In this document: one piece after another, positions 1-8,591 of the stretch
Numbering within the stretch: position 1 is the stretch's first letter
Layout: every line of letters starts with the position of its first letter
Source of the DNA: Desulfolinea sp050305405
GTDB taxonomy: Bacteria > Chloroflexota > Anaerolineae > Anaerolineales > Villigracilaceae
Direction: 5' to 3'
DNA: 64,000 bases
Assembly: GCA_050305405.1 (NCBI GenBank)
Contig: JBNLFG010000007.1
Coordinates: 124,001 to 188,000 of the forward strand
Program-made: the position numbers and the translations under genes
The notes under the pieces: model-generated
Told to the model about the DNA's origin: nothing
The model's input: only the letters and a program-made list of their open reading frames with translations
Databases searched by the model: none

Positions 1-171
1 AAGCAACGCCTTGAGAATTTAGCCCACAAAACGGTTAGCGGGAAAGTTGGGCGTCCCGAAGAAATTGCCAGCGCGATCTACTTTTTAGCAGATGGTGAGC
101 AATCATCATTTATGACAGGACAACCGATCGTCGTGGATGGCGGTGCTACGGCACGGCTTAGTACCGAGTAA
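1..171 (+). CDS. SDR family oxidoreductase, C-terminal fragment
   Basis: The window opens inside a gene whose last 56 codons are readable in frame 1, ending in TAA at 169-171. The tail contains GRPEEIASAIYFLAD and the ending FMTGQPIVVDGG, which is the standard C-terminal signature of classical short-chain dehydrogenases/reductases (NAD(P)-dependent, FabG-like). The Rossmann fold and the catalytic Tyr-Lys lie upstream of the window, so substrate and cofactor cannot be judged. It is co-oriented with the glycan genes that follow and may belong to the same cluster, but SDRs occur everywhere and this is only context. Confidence 0.85.
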   Translation, partial: KQRLENLAHKTVSGKVGRPEEIASAIYFLADGEQSSFMTGQPIVVDGGATARLSTE

Positions 172-227
172 AAAACATTCGTGATGCGTGAATAAATATC
201 ACTCATCACTTCTCACGTATCAACCCT

Positions 228-1052
228 ATGAAAAACACCTTCAAATCCCTCATCCCCGCTCCGCTCTGGAACCTTGCACGTGATACCGTTATCAAAACGC
301 GCCACCTGCCCGGACTTCCTGCCGCTTATCTGCACCCCTGGCGTAGACAAAGCATGGAGAATCTGGCCGCGCTCAAAGATAAGTACAAGGGCGAGCGCTG
401 CTTCATCATTGGCAACGGTCCCAGCTTGCGCAAAACGGATGTCTCGAAGCTCAAGAACGAATACACCTTCGGGATGAACCGCATCTATCTTGCCTTTGAA
501 GAGTGGGGCTTTCAAACCAGTTTCTTGGCTTCGGTCAACGACCTTGTCATTGAGCAATGCGTGGACGATTTTCTCGCGCTCGACATGCCACGCTTCTTCT
601 CGTGGCGCTCGCGAAAACACTTTAAATCTGCCAACATTCAACCTGCCAATCTTCCAAACTTCTTGTACACTACTTACGACGGTATCAAATTCGCGGATGA
701 TGCCCGCTACCGCATCTGGGAAGGGGCGACCGTTACCAATATCTGTCTCCAACTCGCCTATCACATGGGCTTCGAAACCGCTATCCTGATCGGTGTGGAT
801 CACAACTTCACCAGCAAAGGCGATGCGAACAAAACCGTCGTTTCTGATGGCGACGATCCCAATCACTTTGACCCGCGCTATTTTGGGAAAGGCTTCGTTT
901 GGCAATTGCCCGATCTGGACATGTCCGAAATTGGATACGCTCTCGCACGCGTCAACTATGAGCAGGATGGACGTCAAATCCTCGATGCGACCATTGGCGG
1001 TAAGTTGAATATTTTCGAAAAGATCGAATACGATAGTTTATTTGATGATTAA
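228..1052 (+). CDS. DUF115 / MptE-like family protein
   Basis: This 274-residue cytoplasmic protein has the DUF115 signature: a glycine-rich IGNGPSL loop at residues 61-67, followed by a conserved FGMNRIYL stretch and an ILIGVDHNF segment near residue 188. The family (PF01973) covers 6-hydroxymethylpterin pyrophosphokinase MptE-like proteins and motility-associated glycosylation factors. Bacterial members in glycosyltransferase clusters are usually thought to act on sugars or surface glycans. The neighbours here are GT39 and GT2 glycosyltransferases, so a role in surface glycan synthesis is more likely than pterin synthesis. That is inference. Length and fold signature look complete. Confidence 0.75.
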   Translation: MKNTFKSLIPAPLWNLARDTVIKTRHLPGLPAAYLHPWRRQSMENLAALKDKYKGERCFIIGNGPSLRKTDVSKLKNEYTFGMNRIYLAFEEWGFQTSFLASVNDLVIEQCVDDFLALDMPRFFSWRSRKHFKSANIQPANLPNFLYTTYDGIKFADDARYRIWEGATVTNICLQLAYHMGFETAILIGVDHNFTSKGDANKTVVSDGDDPNHFDPRYFGKGFVWQLPDLDMSEIGYALARVNYEQDGRQILDATIGGKLNIFEKIEYDSLFDD

Positions 1053-1130
1053 CCACAGAGTTCACAGAGAGCACTGAGAAAGGCTTTTCTTTTTTCACCA
1101 AACTCTGTGTGCTCTGTGTTCTCTGTGGTG
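1052..1130 (+). repeat. Intergenic palindromic repeat, CACAGAG-rich
   Basis: An imperfect inverted repeat fills the gap between two genes. The left arm (1052-1074) is nearly the reverse complement of the right arm (1109-1129), both built on CACAGAG/CTCTGTG, with a T-rich loop. It could act as a transcript hairpin or be a dispersed REP-like element. Confidence 0.6.
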
Positions 1131-1137
1131 AGAAAAA

Positions 1138-2637
1138 ATGCTCGTGATAAAAACCTTCTCTTCCGCCCTCCGACAGGACACCAAAACCTTCTTCAAGAAA
1201 TTCTCTTTTCCTCGCAATGAGAAAAGAGAATATTTCTTCTTAACCGCCGTAATGTTGGTCGCTTTGGCATATCGACTCCATGAAATCCAGCAACCGATCA
1301 CCTACGACGAAGCCTATAACTACCTCGCCTTTATTCGAGGCTCGTTCATCCAAACGATGACGGATTACCATCTGCCGAATAACCATATCTTCTTGAGCTT
1401 GATTCTCAATCTCACGATTCGGCTCTTTGGTGATGCGCAGTGGGTACTCCGCATGCCAACCCTCATCTTCGGCATTTTGATGATTCCCGCCACTTACTCT
1501 TTCGGGAAACGCTTTTACAGCCAAAATGCAGGCTTATTGGCTGCCGTCGGCGTGGCCACTTTCCCAGAACTAATTCATTATTCATCCATTTTTCGCGGCT
1601 ATATTTTGGTCGCTCTTTTCACGCTTTTAGCCTTTAATCTGGCGGATGACCTTCGTCAGGAGAAAAACCGCTTTGGTTGGGGCATGTTGGTGCTCATTCT
1701 CACATTGGGGCTCTACACCATTCCAACCATGCTCTTCCCCTTTGCAATTCTCTACGTTTGGTTTTTGCAGCTTATTCTCAGCAAGGATTTTGATGAAAGC
1801 TACGCCTCGCAATGGGATTTGCTGCGCTACACCATCATCAGCGGTGCGCTGACAGGCATCGCGACGGTTATTCTCTATGCGCCTATCTTGATTCGCAATC
1901 CCGATGACCTTTTCAACCATCGCTGGATTGTCAAAGTGCCGCTCAACATGCTTTTCGACCAAATGAAGGGCAAGGTCATCATCAACTGGGGGATTTGGTT
2001 TGCGGATGTTTCCCCCTGGCTCATCGGGTTGGGGGTTGTCGGTATCCTTGTTTCTCTTCTGGCACACCGTCAACTTGCCAAACACCAATTGCCTCTCCAG
2101 TTCGCTTTCGCGCTCGGGATTGTCGCCGTGCTGATCGTCCAGCGCCCAAATAATCCCTGGGCGCGTGTCTGGTCCTTTTCCATCGCCTTTTTTATGGTTT
2201 GGGCTGCGGCAGGGATTATGGGGCTGCTTCAAAAGTTAAAAAACGGTAACCTGCCCAATATTCTTTTAAGTCTCGCACTGGCGGCATCTGCTTGGGGCGC
2301 GTGGCAAAACGTTCACAGTCCCATCGAGAAAACCAAAGAACAACTCGTCGCCGAACTGCTCACTCCGCGCGTGCAGGAGGGCGACATTATCATCGTTGAG
2401 GGCGATTACGCCACGCCGATCGAGTATTATTTAGTGCGGGCGGGTAAGCCGCGCACACTTTTTCAGCGCAACCAGCCTTTTGAGCGCGCCTTTCTGGTGA
2501 TCGTGACCAAAGGCAGCTATACTTTTGACGGCTTTATCGCGAAGTATGTGCCGAAATATGCGCTCGATATTGAAACCCTAACGCCGCTGCACGCTTATGG
2601 AAATTACGAAGTTTATGAGATAGCGCCCCTACAATGA
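1138..2637 (+). CDS. GT39-type membrane glycosyltransferase
   Basis: This 499-residue polytopic membrane protein has about ten hydrophobic segments. Its first luminal loop carries TYDEAY (residues 55-60), the acidic motif expected at the active site of GT-C enzymes of the ArnT/PMT (GT39) class. Such enzymes move a sugar from a polyprenyl-phosphate donor to lipid or protein outside the membrane. The C-terminal soluble part (about residues 400-499) resembles the periplasmic domain of this class. The stop codon overlaps the start of the following GT2 gene by 4 nt, so the two are translationally coupled. Donor and acceptor cannot be read from the sequence. Confidence 0.75.
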   Translation: MLVIKTFSSALRQDTKTFFKKFSFPRNEKREYFFLTAVMLVALAYRLHEIQQPITYDEAYNYLAFIRGSFIQTMTDYHLPNNHIFLSLILNLTIRLFGDAQWVLRMPTLIFGILMIPATYSFGKRFYSQNAGLLAAVGVATFPELIHYSSIFRGYILVALFTLLAFNLADDLRQEKNRFGWGMLVLILTLGLYTIPTMLFPFAILYVWFLQLILSKDFDESYASQWDLLRYTIISGALTGIATVILYAPILIRNPDDLFNHRWIVKVPLNMLFDQMKGKVIINWGIWFADVSPWLIGLGVVGILVSLLAHRQLAKHQLPLQFAFALGIVAVLIVQRPNNPWARVWSFSIAFFMVWAAAGIMGLLQKLKNGNLPNILLSLALAASAWGAWQNVHSPIEKTKEQLVAELLTPRVQEGDIIIVEGDYATPIEYYLVRAGKPRTLFQRNQPFERAFLVIVTKGSYTFDGFIAKYVPKYALDIETLTPLHAYGNYEVYEIAPLQ

Positions 2638-3578
2638 AAATTTCGATTATTACCCCATCCTTCAATCAAGCGGATTATCTGGATCAGACCATTCGCTCTG
2701 TTTTGGATCAGAATTATCCCGACCTTGAATACCTGATCGCGGACGGTGCGTCCACGGATGGGAGCGTGGGAATCATTAAAGAGCATTCCGAGCGTTTGAC
2801 TTGGTGGGCCTCCGAGATCGATACGGGACAAGCGGATGCCATTAACAAAGGCTTCTCCCGTGCGACGGGCGAGATTATCGCCTGGCTCAACTCGGACGAT
2901 TATTATCTACCCGAAACCCTTGCGACCGTTGCCGAGCTTTTTACCGCCAACCCCGATGCGGGCGTCATCTACGGCGACGTGCTTTCTGTGGATGGCGATG
3001 GTAACCCGATCAATGTGCAGCGTTTCGCGCAATATTCGGTCGAAGACCTGATGCAGTTCAAGATTATCAGCCAGCCCGGGGTTTTCATGCGTCGCAGCGT
3101 TTTGGAACAGGCAGGCTATCTTGACCTGGATTACCACTTTTTGCTCGATCATCAGCTTTGGCTGCGCGTCGCTCAACTCACACCGATGATTTACACACCG
3201 CAACCCCTCGCCGTTGCCCGCTACCATGGCGACGCGAAGAATATCGCCCACGCAGAGAAATTCGGCGCAGAAGCCTTCAAGATTTTGGATTGGATGGATA
3301 CCCAGCCCATGCTGCGCTCGCTGCTAAAGAAGAATCGTAAAAAGGTTGAAGCAGGCGCACATCATCTGGATGCCTTCTATCTTGTCGAAGCGGGCAAAAT
3401 GCGTGCAGGCTTGACGGCCTACGCGCGTGCTTTTTTCAAGCATCCGCCCACCGCACTCAAAAGCTGGAAGCGGATCGGGTATGCGTTCTTGAGTTTGCTT
3501 GGCTTCGGGCGCGTGCGCGAGATTTATGTAAACCGCCGTAAAAAAGATTTAACGCAAATTTCGCGAATGGACGAATGA
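2634..3578 (+). CDS. GT2 family glycosyltransferase
   Basis: This 314-residue GT-A fold enzyme starts with SIITPSFNQADYLDQTI, has the nucleotide-binding DGASTDGS motif near residues 37-44, and the DxD-type NSDD at 86-89 that binds the metal and nucleotide sugar. It lacks membrane helices in the catalytic part; the C-terminus is basic and probably touches the membrane. It overlaps the upstream GT39 gene by 4 nt. It is clearly paralogous to the gene at 10182-11003, sharing the S-F/Y-NQ start and the WLNSDD block. The last codons run into an intergenic inverted repeat, so its C-terminus may have been altered by that element. Confidence 0.85.
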   Translation: MKISIITPSFNQADYLDQTIRSVLDQNYPDLEYLIADGASTDGSVGIIKEHSERLTWWASEIDTGQADAINKGFSRATGEIIAWLNSDDYYLPETLATVAELFTANPDAGVIYGDVLSVDGDGNPINVQRFAQYSVEDLMQFKIISQPGVFMRRSVLEQAGYLDLDYHFLLDHQLWLRVAQLTPMIYTPQPLAVARYHGDAKNIAHAEKFGAEAFKILDWMDTQPMLRSLLKKNRKKVEAGAHHLDAFYLVEAGKMRAGLTAYARAFFKHPPTALKSWKRIGYAFLSLLGFGRVREIYVNRRKKDLTQISRMDE

Positions 3579-3745
3579 CGCGAATAAAAAACATAGAGAA
3601 ATTTAAACACGACGGACACAAAGCGTCTCAAAGAAAAACTTTTAAAAATCTGGTCGCAGAGCGCATAAAAACTTCGTGCTCCCTTTGCGAGCTTTGTGTT
3701 TAAAACATTCGCGTAATTCGCTAATTCGTTCCATTCGCGTTGAAA
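3556..3745 (+). repeat. Nested intergenic inverted repeats (ATTCGCG / ACAAAG family)
   Basis: The 3' end of the GT2 gene and the following gap form a long imperfect palindrome. Outer arms rich in ATTCGCG/CGCGAAT flank inner arms with GGACACAAAG and CTTTGTGTT. The GT2 stop codon lies within the left arm. It looks like a dispersed non-coding element. Confidence 0.5.
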
Positions 3746-3749
3746 AAAT

Positions 3750-5243
3750 ATGAAAAACACATCCATCTTCCCCCAACCCCTCTACTGGATATTCACTATC
3801 GCCATATTTCTTGGTTCTTTTGCCCTGCGGATGACCGACATTAACGACCTGCCTCTGGATTTCCATCCTACACGCCAGCTTTTTTCGGCGTTAAAGGCGC
3901 GCGGTATCTATTACCAGACTGCGCCCGATATCCCTGACTGGCAGCGCGAAATGGCGGTCGATCAGTGGAAGCTGCAAGCGACCATCGAACCGGAGTTTGT
4001 CGAAAAGTTGGCTGTTTTTGCCTATCATCAAAAGGGCAGCGCTGACCTCGCCCTACCGCGCATCTTCAGCGCAATCTTCTGGACGGTCAGCGCCCTTTTC
4101 CTTTTCCTGACTGCACTTAAATTGACATCCCTCGACGGCGCATTGCTCGCCGCGTCTTTTTATCTCTTCTTGCCTTACGGCGTCTACGCCAGTCGCAGCT
4201 TCCAACCCGATCCACTGATGATGATGTTTTTGGCGGTCTTCATCTGGGGGCTGGCAAACTGGTCGGATGCGGAAAAATGGCGTTGGGCACTTGTAGCGGG
4301 ACTCTTTGGGGGCGCGGCAATTCTCGTCAAAACGGTAGCAATTTTTTTCGTCGCGGGCGGCGCGGCGGGCGCTGTTCTTAAGCGCCGTCATCTCAAAGAT
4401 GCCCTGCGCGATCGGCAAATCTGGGGCATTGCTCTCCTCGCCATCCTGCCCACCGCGCTCTACTTTTACTACGGCATCGTCGTTGATGGTTTTCTCTCAC
4501 GTCAATTTGGCGGGCGTTTCCTGCCCGAGCTTTTGATTACGCCGTCTTTTTATTTGCGCTGGGGGCTAAATCTAGACCAGGTCGTTGGCTTCCTCGTCAT
4601 CGCTCTCGCGCCGCTGGGGTTGCTGCTCTTTCCCCTCTCAAAAAACGGGATGGTGCGCGGGCTGTGGTTCGGTTATGTTGCTTACGGGCTGTATTTTAAT
4701 TACCACTTTTCGACGCATGATTATTACCAAATCCCCTTTATTTTGGTGGCGGCCCTCTCGCTCGCGCCACTTGGCGGGATGCTGACAAAAGCGATTCGCA
4801 CGCGCCGAAAAGGCTGGATGCCGCGTCTCGTGCTCTTTGCCATGTGGACGCTGGCCCTGCTCGGCGCCGCGTGGACAGTGCGTACCGAACTCCGCGCATC
4901 CGACTACCGTTCGCTCGCCAGCACCTACCGTGAAGTTGGCGACATGCTGCGTGATGAAGGCAAAGTCGTCGCCCTGACCGAAGATTACGGCTATCGGCTC
5001 AACTATTGGGGCTGGCTGAACGTAACCCATTTCCCCTCTGCTGGCGATCTTTGGTATCAGGAAAAACGCGGTGATCCGCAGAGCTTTGCGCAGGTTTTTG
5101 AAAAGAACACCAAGAACCGTGCCTTCTTCCTCATTACCGATTTTGAAGAGTGGAATTTGCAGGATGATTTGCGGGCATATCTGACAGAAAATTATCGGCT
5201 CTATGCCGAAGATGATGCCTATTTGATTTTTGATTTGCGGTGA
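3750..5243 (+). CDS. GT39-like membrane glycosyltransferase
   Basis: This 497-residue polytopic protein starts with a hydrophobic segment followed by a luminal loop with NDLPLDFHPTRQ (about residues 31-43), the position of the acidic catalytic residue in GT39-type enzymes. About eleven further hydrophobic segments follow, then a soluble C-terminal domain of about 120 residues. It probably transfers a sugar from a lipid-linked donor on the outer face of the membrane. It is only distantly similar to the protein at 1138-2637. The start at 3750 is preceded by a weak GA-rich site. It is the last glycan gene before the cassette-like insert. Confidence 0.65.
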   Translation: MKNTSIFPQPLYWIFTIAIFLGSFALRMTDINDLPLDFHPTRQLFSALKARGIYYQTAPDIPDWQREMAVDQWKLQATIEPEFVEKLAVFAYHQKGSADLALPRIFSAIFWTVSALFLFLTALKLTSLDGALLAASFYLFLPYGVYASRSFQPDPLMMMFLAVFIWGLANWSDAEKWRWALVAGLFGGAAILVKTVAIFFVAGGAAGAVLKRRHLKDALRDRQIWGIALLAILPTALYFYYGIVVDGFLSRQFGGRFLPELLITPSFYLRWGLNLDQVVGFLVIALAPLGLLLFPLSKNGMVRGLWFGYVAYGLYFNYHFSTHDYYQIPFILVAALSLAPLGGMLTKAIRTRRKGWMPRLVLFAMWTLALLGAAWTVRTELRASDYRSLASTYREVGDMLRDEGKVVALTEDYGYRLNYWGWLNVTHFPSAGDLWYQEKRGDPQSFAQVFEKNTKNRAFFLITDFEEWNLQDDLRAYLTENYRLYAEDDAYLIFDLR

Positions 5244-5281
5244 TGGATGTTGTAGAATGAATACGATATAAGGTTTTATAG

Positions 5282-5349
5282 CGAATAATTCTATATATCA
5301 TGACGATATAGTATGTTATACAGAATTACTCGGTTATGTATAGTTAGGC
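5282..5349 (+). other. Left boundary of cassette cluster: single GTTAGGC box with inverted repeat
   Basis: GTTAGGC at 5343-5349 is a perfect integron core-site (R') sequence. It lies 17 bp before the start codon of the first cassette gene, which is the usual cassette geometry. Upstream arms at 5282-5292 and 5322-5332 match 10 of 11 as an inverted repeat. No matching GCCTAAC box is visible to the left, so this is either an eroded attC or an attI-like half site. Confidence 0.45.
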
Positions 5350-5366
5350 TCCCGTTGGAGAGTTGA

Positions 5367-6461
5367 ATGGATAAAAGATATCAAATTTTTATTTCGTCTA
5401 CATTTGTCGATTTAATCGATGAAAGACAAGCGGTGCTTAAATCAATTTTGGAATTGGATCATATGCCTGCTGGCATGGAGCTTTTTCCTGCTACAGATGA
5501 TACCGCTTGGGATTTAATCAAAGATGTAATAGATGCATCAGATTACTATGTTTTGATTGTTGGGGGACGATATGGCTCCCTAGATAGTGAAGGTATTGGC
5601 TATACCGAAAAAGAATACGATTATGCGGTTAAGACCAAGAAGCCAGTAATTCCTCTCCTACATCAAAATCCAGATAATCTGCCAAGGGATAAAACGGAAA
5701 CAGACCAAGAGGTGTGGGAGAAGCTGAAAACCTTTAGGGAAAAAGTTGAGGACAAGCATACTTGCGTATACTGGAATTCAGCTGATGAACTCAAGGCCAA
5801 AGTTATTATTGGTCTCACGTCTGCTACGAAAAGGCATCCAGCGGTTGGCTGGGTCAGGGCTGACAAGGTTCCCAGTGAAACGACTATTACTGAAGTTCTA
5901 AAGTTAAAACAAAAAGTAACAGAGTTAGAAGCCGAACTTATCGAAAACAGAAATACACCGCCGCCAGGCACTGAAGACTTAATGCAAGGAGACGACTCGT
6001 TCAAAATGAAGGTTGTCTTCACAGGTCGACGACCCGGTGGTGATTGGTCTGATGACGTTAAATACCAAGCATCTATTAGTCCTACTTGGAATGAAATATT
6101 TGCAGGTGTTGCTCCAGTTTTGATAAACGAGGCCAGCGAATCTGCTTTAAGGTCGGCATTTGATTCCTATTTAACACAAGTTTCAAGAAACGAATTTGAA
6201 GAGCATGAAGTCCTAAAAGGTCATTCCCTGAAGTCATTTTCGTTCTCTAGATCAGAGATTGATACGTGCATGATTCAGCTTAGGGCATTAGGTCTGATAA
6301 AAGAAAGCGATAAAAAGCGCAGTGTCCGAGACACTGCAACATACTGGTCATTAACATCATATGGTGATCAGCTCATGGTTCAGTTACGAGCCCTTAGCCG
6401 CAACCAGCAAGAAGCCAGACGTATCGGTAGTGAAGCGACAGTTGCACAAGACGATGAATAA
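5367..6461 (+). CDS. DUF4062 domain protein, cassette-borne
   Basis: This 364-residue soluble protein begins with YQIFISSTFVDLIDERQAV, the hallmark of DUF4062, and continues with DYYVLIVGGRYGS and YTEKEYDYA (residues 1-100). DUF4062 has a TIR-like fold and is often found at the N-terminus of bacterial signalling or defence proteins. A helical linker follows at about residues 170-195, and the C-terminal third (about 255-350) looks like a small helical, possibly winged-helix, domain. Codon use is more AT-rich than the flanking glycosyltransferases. The gene sits between a GTTAGGC box and a textbook attC site, so it looks like an integron cassette. A defence role is inference. Confidence 0.75.
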   Translation: MDKRYQIFISSTFVDLIDERQAVLKSILELDHMPAGMELFPATDDTAWDLIKDVIDASDYYVLIVGGRYGSLDSEGIGYTEKEYDYAVKTKKPVIPLLHQNPDNLPRDKTETDQEVWEKLKTFREKVEDKHTCVYWNSADELKAKVIIGLTSATKRHPAVGWVRADKVPSETTITEVLKLKQKVTELEAELIENRNTPPPGTEDLMQGDDSFKMKVVFTGRRPGGDWSDDVKYQASISPTWNEIFAGVAPVLINEASESALRSAFDSYLTQVSRNEFEEHEVLKGHSLKSFSFSRSEIDTCMIQLRALGLIKESDKKRSVRDTATYWSLTSYGDQLMVQLRALSRNQQEARRIGSEATVAQDDE

Positions 6462-6533
6462 GCCTAACAATCACAAGCACTCGGACCAGCTTTCCGCTTC
6501 GCTCCAAGCTGGCCGGTGTTGTGGGCGTTAGGC
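6462..6533 (+). other. attC-like recombination site 1 (72 bp)
   Basis: The site begins directly after the stop codon with GCCTAAC (6462-6468) and ends with GTTAGGC (6527-6533), exact complementary R'' and R' boxes. Between them the arms CACAAGCAC..CGG..CCAGCTT and AAGCTGG..CCGG..TTGTG pair around a short loop. An unpaired A on one arm gives the asymmetry that marks the recombined strand in attC sites. Length and layout are typical of integron attC sites. Confidence 0.85.
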
Positions 6534-6579
6534 AGTTTAGTCGATCAACACGATACCAAAGAAGAAAAGAGATACCTCA

Positions 6580-7863
6580 ATGCGAATTGCTGTTTTGACT
6601 ATGGGCTCACGTGGAGATGTACAACCATTTATTGCTTTAGGAATGGCGCTTAAGAATGCGGGACACGATGTTATCATGGCAACCCATGCAACATTTGAAG
6701 ATGATATCCAAGATTTGGGTCTTGAATTCTCACCTTTGGAAGGAGATATTCGCGAAATAGTCAACTCAAAGCCTGTACAGGATGTCTTAGCCGCTGGCGC
6801 TAACCCGTTATTGTTTATTCCCCGGTTTATTCGTGCCTCTAAGCCACTTGTGATGGGGACAGTGCGAGATATGCTTGTAGCCTGTGAAAGGGTAGATGCG
6901 GTTGTACTGGCCGGACTTGGCTTATATGGTGGATACGATGTGGCTGAAAAACTCGATATTGTGCCCATTACAGCAGCGGTCCAACCCATGCAACCTACAC
7001 GAGCATTTCAAAACCCATTCTTCCCTGCCCCAGCCAGGTGGATGCCTTTTACAGGGACATATAATCGCCTCAGCCACATCCTGTTTGCCAAACTCTTCTG
7101 GATGCTTGTCCGCACCTTGTTGAATAATGCTCGTAAAGAAATCCTAGATTTGCAACCTGCTTCCAGGCAACCAGTATTTAGGCGAATAGATGAGCGACAA
7201 ATTCTCTCGTTATGGGGAATAAGCCCCACCGTCGTGCCAAAACCAGAAGATTGGGGAGAATGGCATAAAATGTCCGGTTACTGGTTCCTTGATACGCCCT
7301 CAAGGTGGCAACCATCGGAAGAGCTGATTGACTTTTTGAACACAGGAGAAGCTCCTGTATATATTGGCTTTGGAAGTATGGATGATGAAGATGCAGAGAG
7401 CCTGACAGAAATCGCGATACAGGCCTTGAAGATGGCAAAACGCCGTGGAATATTGCTCACTGGTTGGGGAGCCTTAACCGCATCCGAGACATCAGATGAT
7501 ATCTACATGATAGACTCGGTTCCTCACGACTGGTTATTTCCAAGAGTAGCAGCAGTGGTGCATCACGGTGGAGCAGGAACAACTGCGGCGGGTTTTCGGG
7601 CTAGTGTTCCCACGGTTGTTATTCCATTTATGGGCGACCAGTTTTTTTGGGCAGATCAAGTCAAGGAATTGGGCGTTGGCCCTGCCTCTATCCCCCGGAA
7701 AAAATTAACCGCGGAAAGATTGGCTCAAGCTATCCAAACTGCTCTGACTGATGAGGATATTCGCTTACGAGCGCAAAGGATTGGGGAAGGGATCCGTCAA
7801 GAAAACGGTTTGAATGACGCTGTAAAAGAAATTGAAAACTATTTAGAATATTTTGAGCGATGA
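6580..7863 (+). CDS. GT1-family (UGT/MGT-like) glycosyltransferase, cassette-borne
   Basis: This 427-residue GT-B fold enzyme has the N-terminal MGSRGDVQPFIALG loop (residues 8-22) and the C-terminal donor-binding block HHGGAGTTAAG (about 328-338), followed by PFMGDQFFWA. These are typical of the UDP-sugar-dependent sterol glucosyltransferase/macrolide transferase group, which glycosylates small lipophilic acceptors. There are no membrane segments or signal peptide, so it is cytoplasmic. It is unrelated to the GT2/GT39 genes nearby and lies between two attC-like sites, so it is best read as a mobile cassette rather than part of the glycan pathway. The acceptor is unknown. Confidence 0.85.
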   Translation: MRIAVLTMGSRGDVQPFIALGMALKNAGHDVIMATHATFEDDIQDLGLEFSPLEGDIREIVNSKPVQDVLAAGANPLLFIPRFIRASKPLVMGTVRDMLVACERVDAVVLAGLGLYGGYDVAEKLDIVPITAAVQPMQPTRAFQNPFFPAPARWMPFTGTYNRLSHILFAKLFWMLVRTLLNNARKEILDLQPASRQPVFRRIDERQILSLWGISPTVVPKPEDWGEWHKMSGYWFLDTPSRWQPSEELIDFLNTGEAPVYIGFGSMDDEDAESLTEIAIQALKMAKRRGILLTGWGALTASETSDDIYMIDSVPHDWLFPRVAAVVHHGGAGTTAAGFRASVPTVVIPFMGDQFFWADQVKELGVGPASIPRKKLTAERLAQAIQTALTDEDIRLRAQRIGEGIRQENGLNDAVKEIENYLEYFER

Positions 7864-7869
7864 AAAACT

Positions 7870-8008
7870 GCCTAACCCCGCGTTAAGCTGACCCGCCTTC
7901 GGCTCTGGGGATTCAGCCGCATTTTCGAGCACTTTCTTGGCTTCAGGTTTTTCCTGCCTTCAAGTAGAGTCCATACCCGCCTCAGCGCAGGTAACGCAAC
8001 CGTTAGCT
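7870..8008 (+). other. attC-like recombination site 2 (long type, about 139 bp)
   Basis: GCCTAAC (7870-7876) follows the GT1 stop codon and GTTAGCT (8002-8008) lies about 45 bp before the next gene. The last box deviates from the GTTRRRY consensus at one position. GCGTT at 7880 pairs with AACGC at 7993. The interior resembles that of site 3, sharing the CTTGGCTTCAGGTTTTTCCTG-type core, as expected for attC sites of one array. Confidence 0.7.
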
Positions 8009-8051
8009 GCTCCCTCTAAAATTTTGGTCGAGCAAACCTCCAAAGGATAAA

Positions 8052-8579
8052 ATGGACTTACCAATATTTAGGTATCACCCTGACCCACTTGCTACTGGTT
8101 CAATCATTGAAAGTGATGCGATATGCCATTGTTGCGAGCAAAGTAAAGGTTATATTTATATATCCAACGTTTACGCCGAAGAAGATATTGACAACAAAAT
8201 CTGCCCTTGGTGTATTGCAGACGGGAGTGCCGCCAAAAAAAATGATGCGACTTTCTCTGACAGTATTGCTTTAGAACAAGCAGGAATTTCCAATGATATT
8301 ATCCTTGAAGTTACAACAAGGACTCCAGGATATGTCACATGGCAGCCAGAATTTTGGCTATCCCATTGTAATGACGCTTGTGCCTTCTTGGGGGATGCAT
8401 CAAAGGATGATGTATTAAGAATTGCAAATGAACATATTAAAATCATTCGCTGGGAAGACTTCAGTGAAAAAGTTATGAAAGAGATAGCCAAAGATTACCA
8501 ACCAAAAGAAAGCCCAGCGTTTTATAAGTTCAAGTGTCTTCATTGCAATGAAATTTTATATACAATGGACTATCTTTAA
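8052..8579 (+). CDS. CbrC (UPF0167) family protein, cassette-borne
   Basis: This 175-residue soluble protein begins LPIFRYHPDPLATGSI and contains CHCCEQ, CPWCIADGSAA and a C-terminal CLHCNE, the pattern of the CbrC/UPF0167 family. The paired cysteines suggest zinc binding. Escherichia coli CbrC has been linked to colicin E2 tolerance; its biochemical role is not settled. A good AAGGA site precedes the ATG at 8052. The gene lies between attC-like sites 2 and 3 and is AT-richer than the flanking genes, consistent with lateral arrival. A toxin-tolerance role here would be inference. Confidence 0.8.
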   Translation: MDLPIFRYHPDPLATGSIIESDAICHCCEQSKGYIYISNVYAEEDIDNKICPWCIADGSAAKKNDATFSDSIALEQAGISNDIILEVTTRTPGYVTWQPEFWLSHCNDACAFLGDASKDDVLRIANEHIKIIRWEDFSEKVMKEIAKDYQPKESPAFYKFKCLHCNEILYTMDYL

Positions 8580-8591
8580 ATGGCCAGCAGC

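Noticed and set aside
213..977. 254-residue open frame on the minus strand over the DUF115 gene
   Set aside because: The plus strand encodes a clear DUF115 protein; the minus-strand frame has no motif and would need to overlap it fully.
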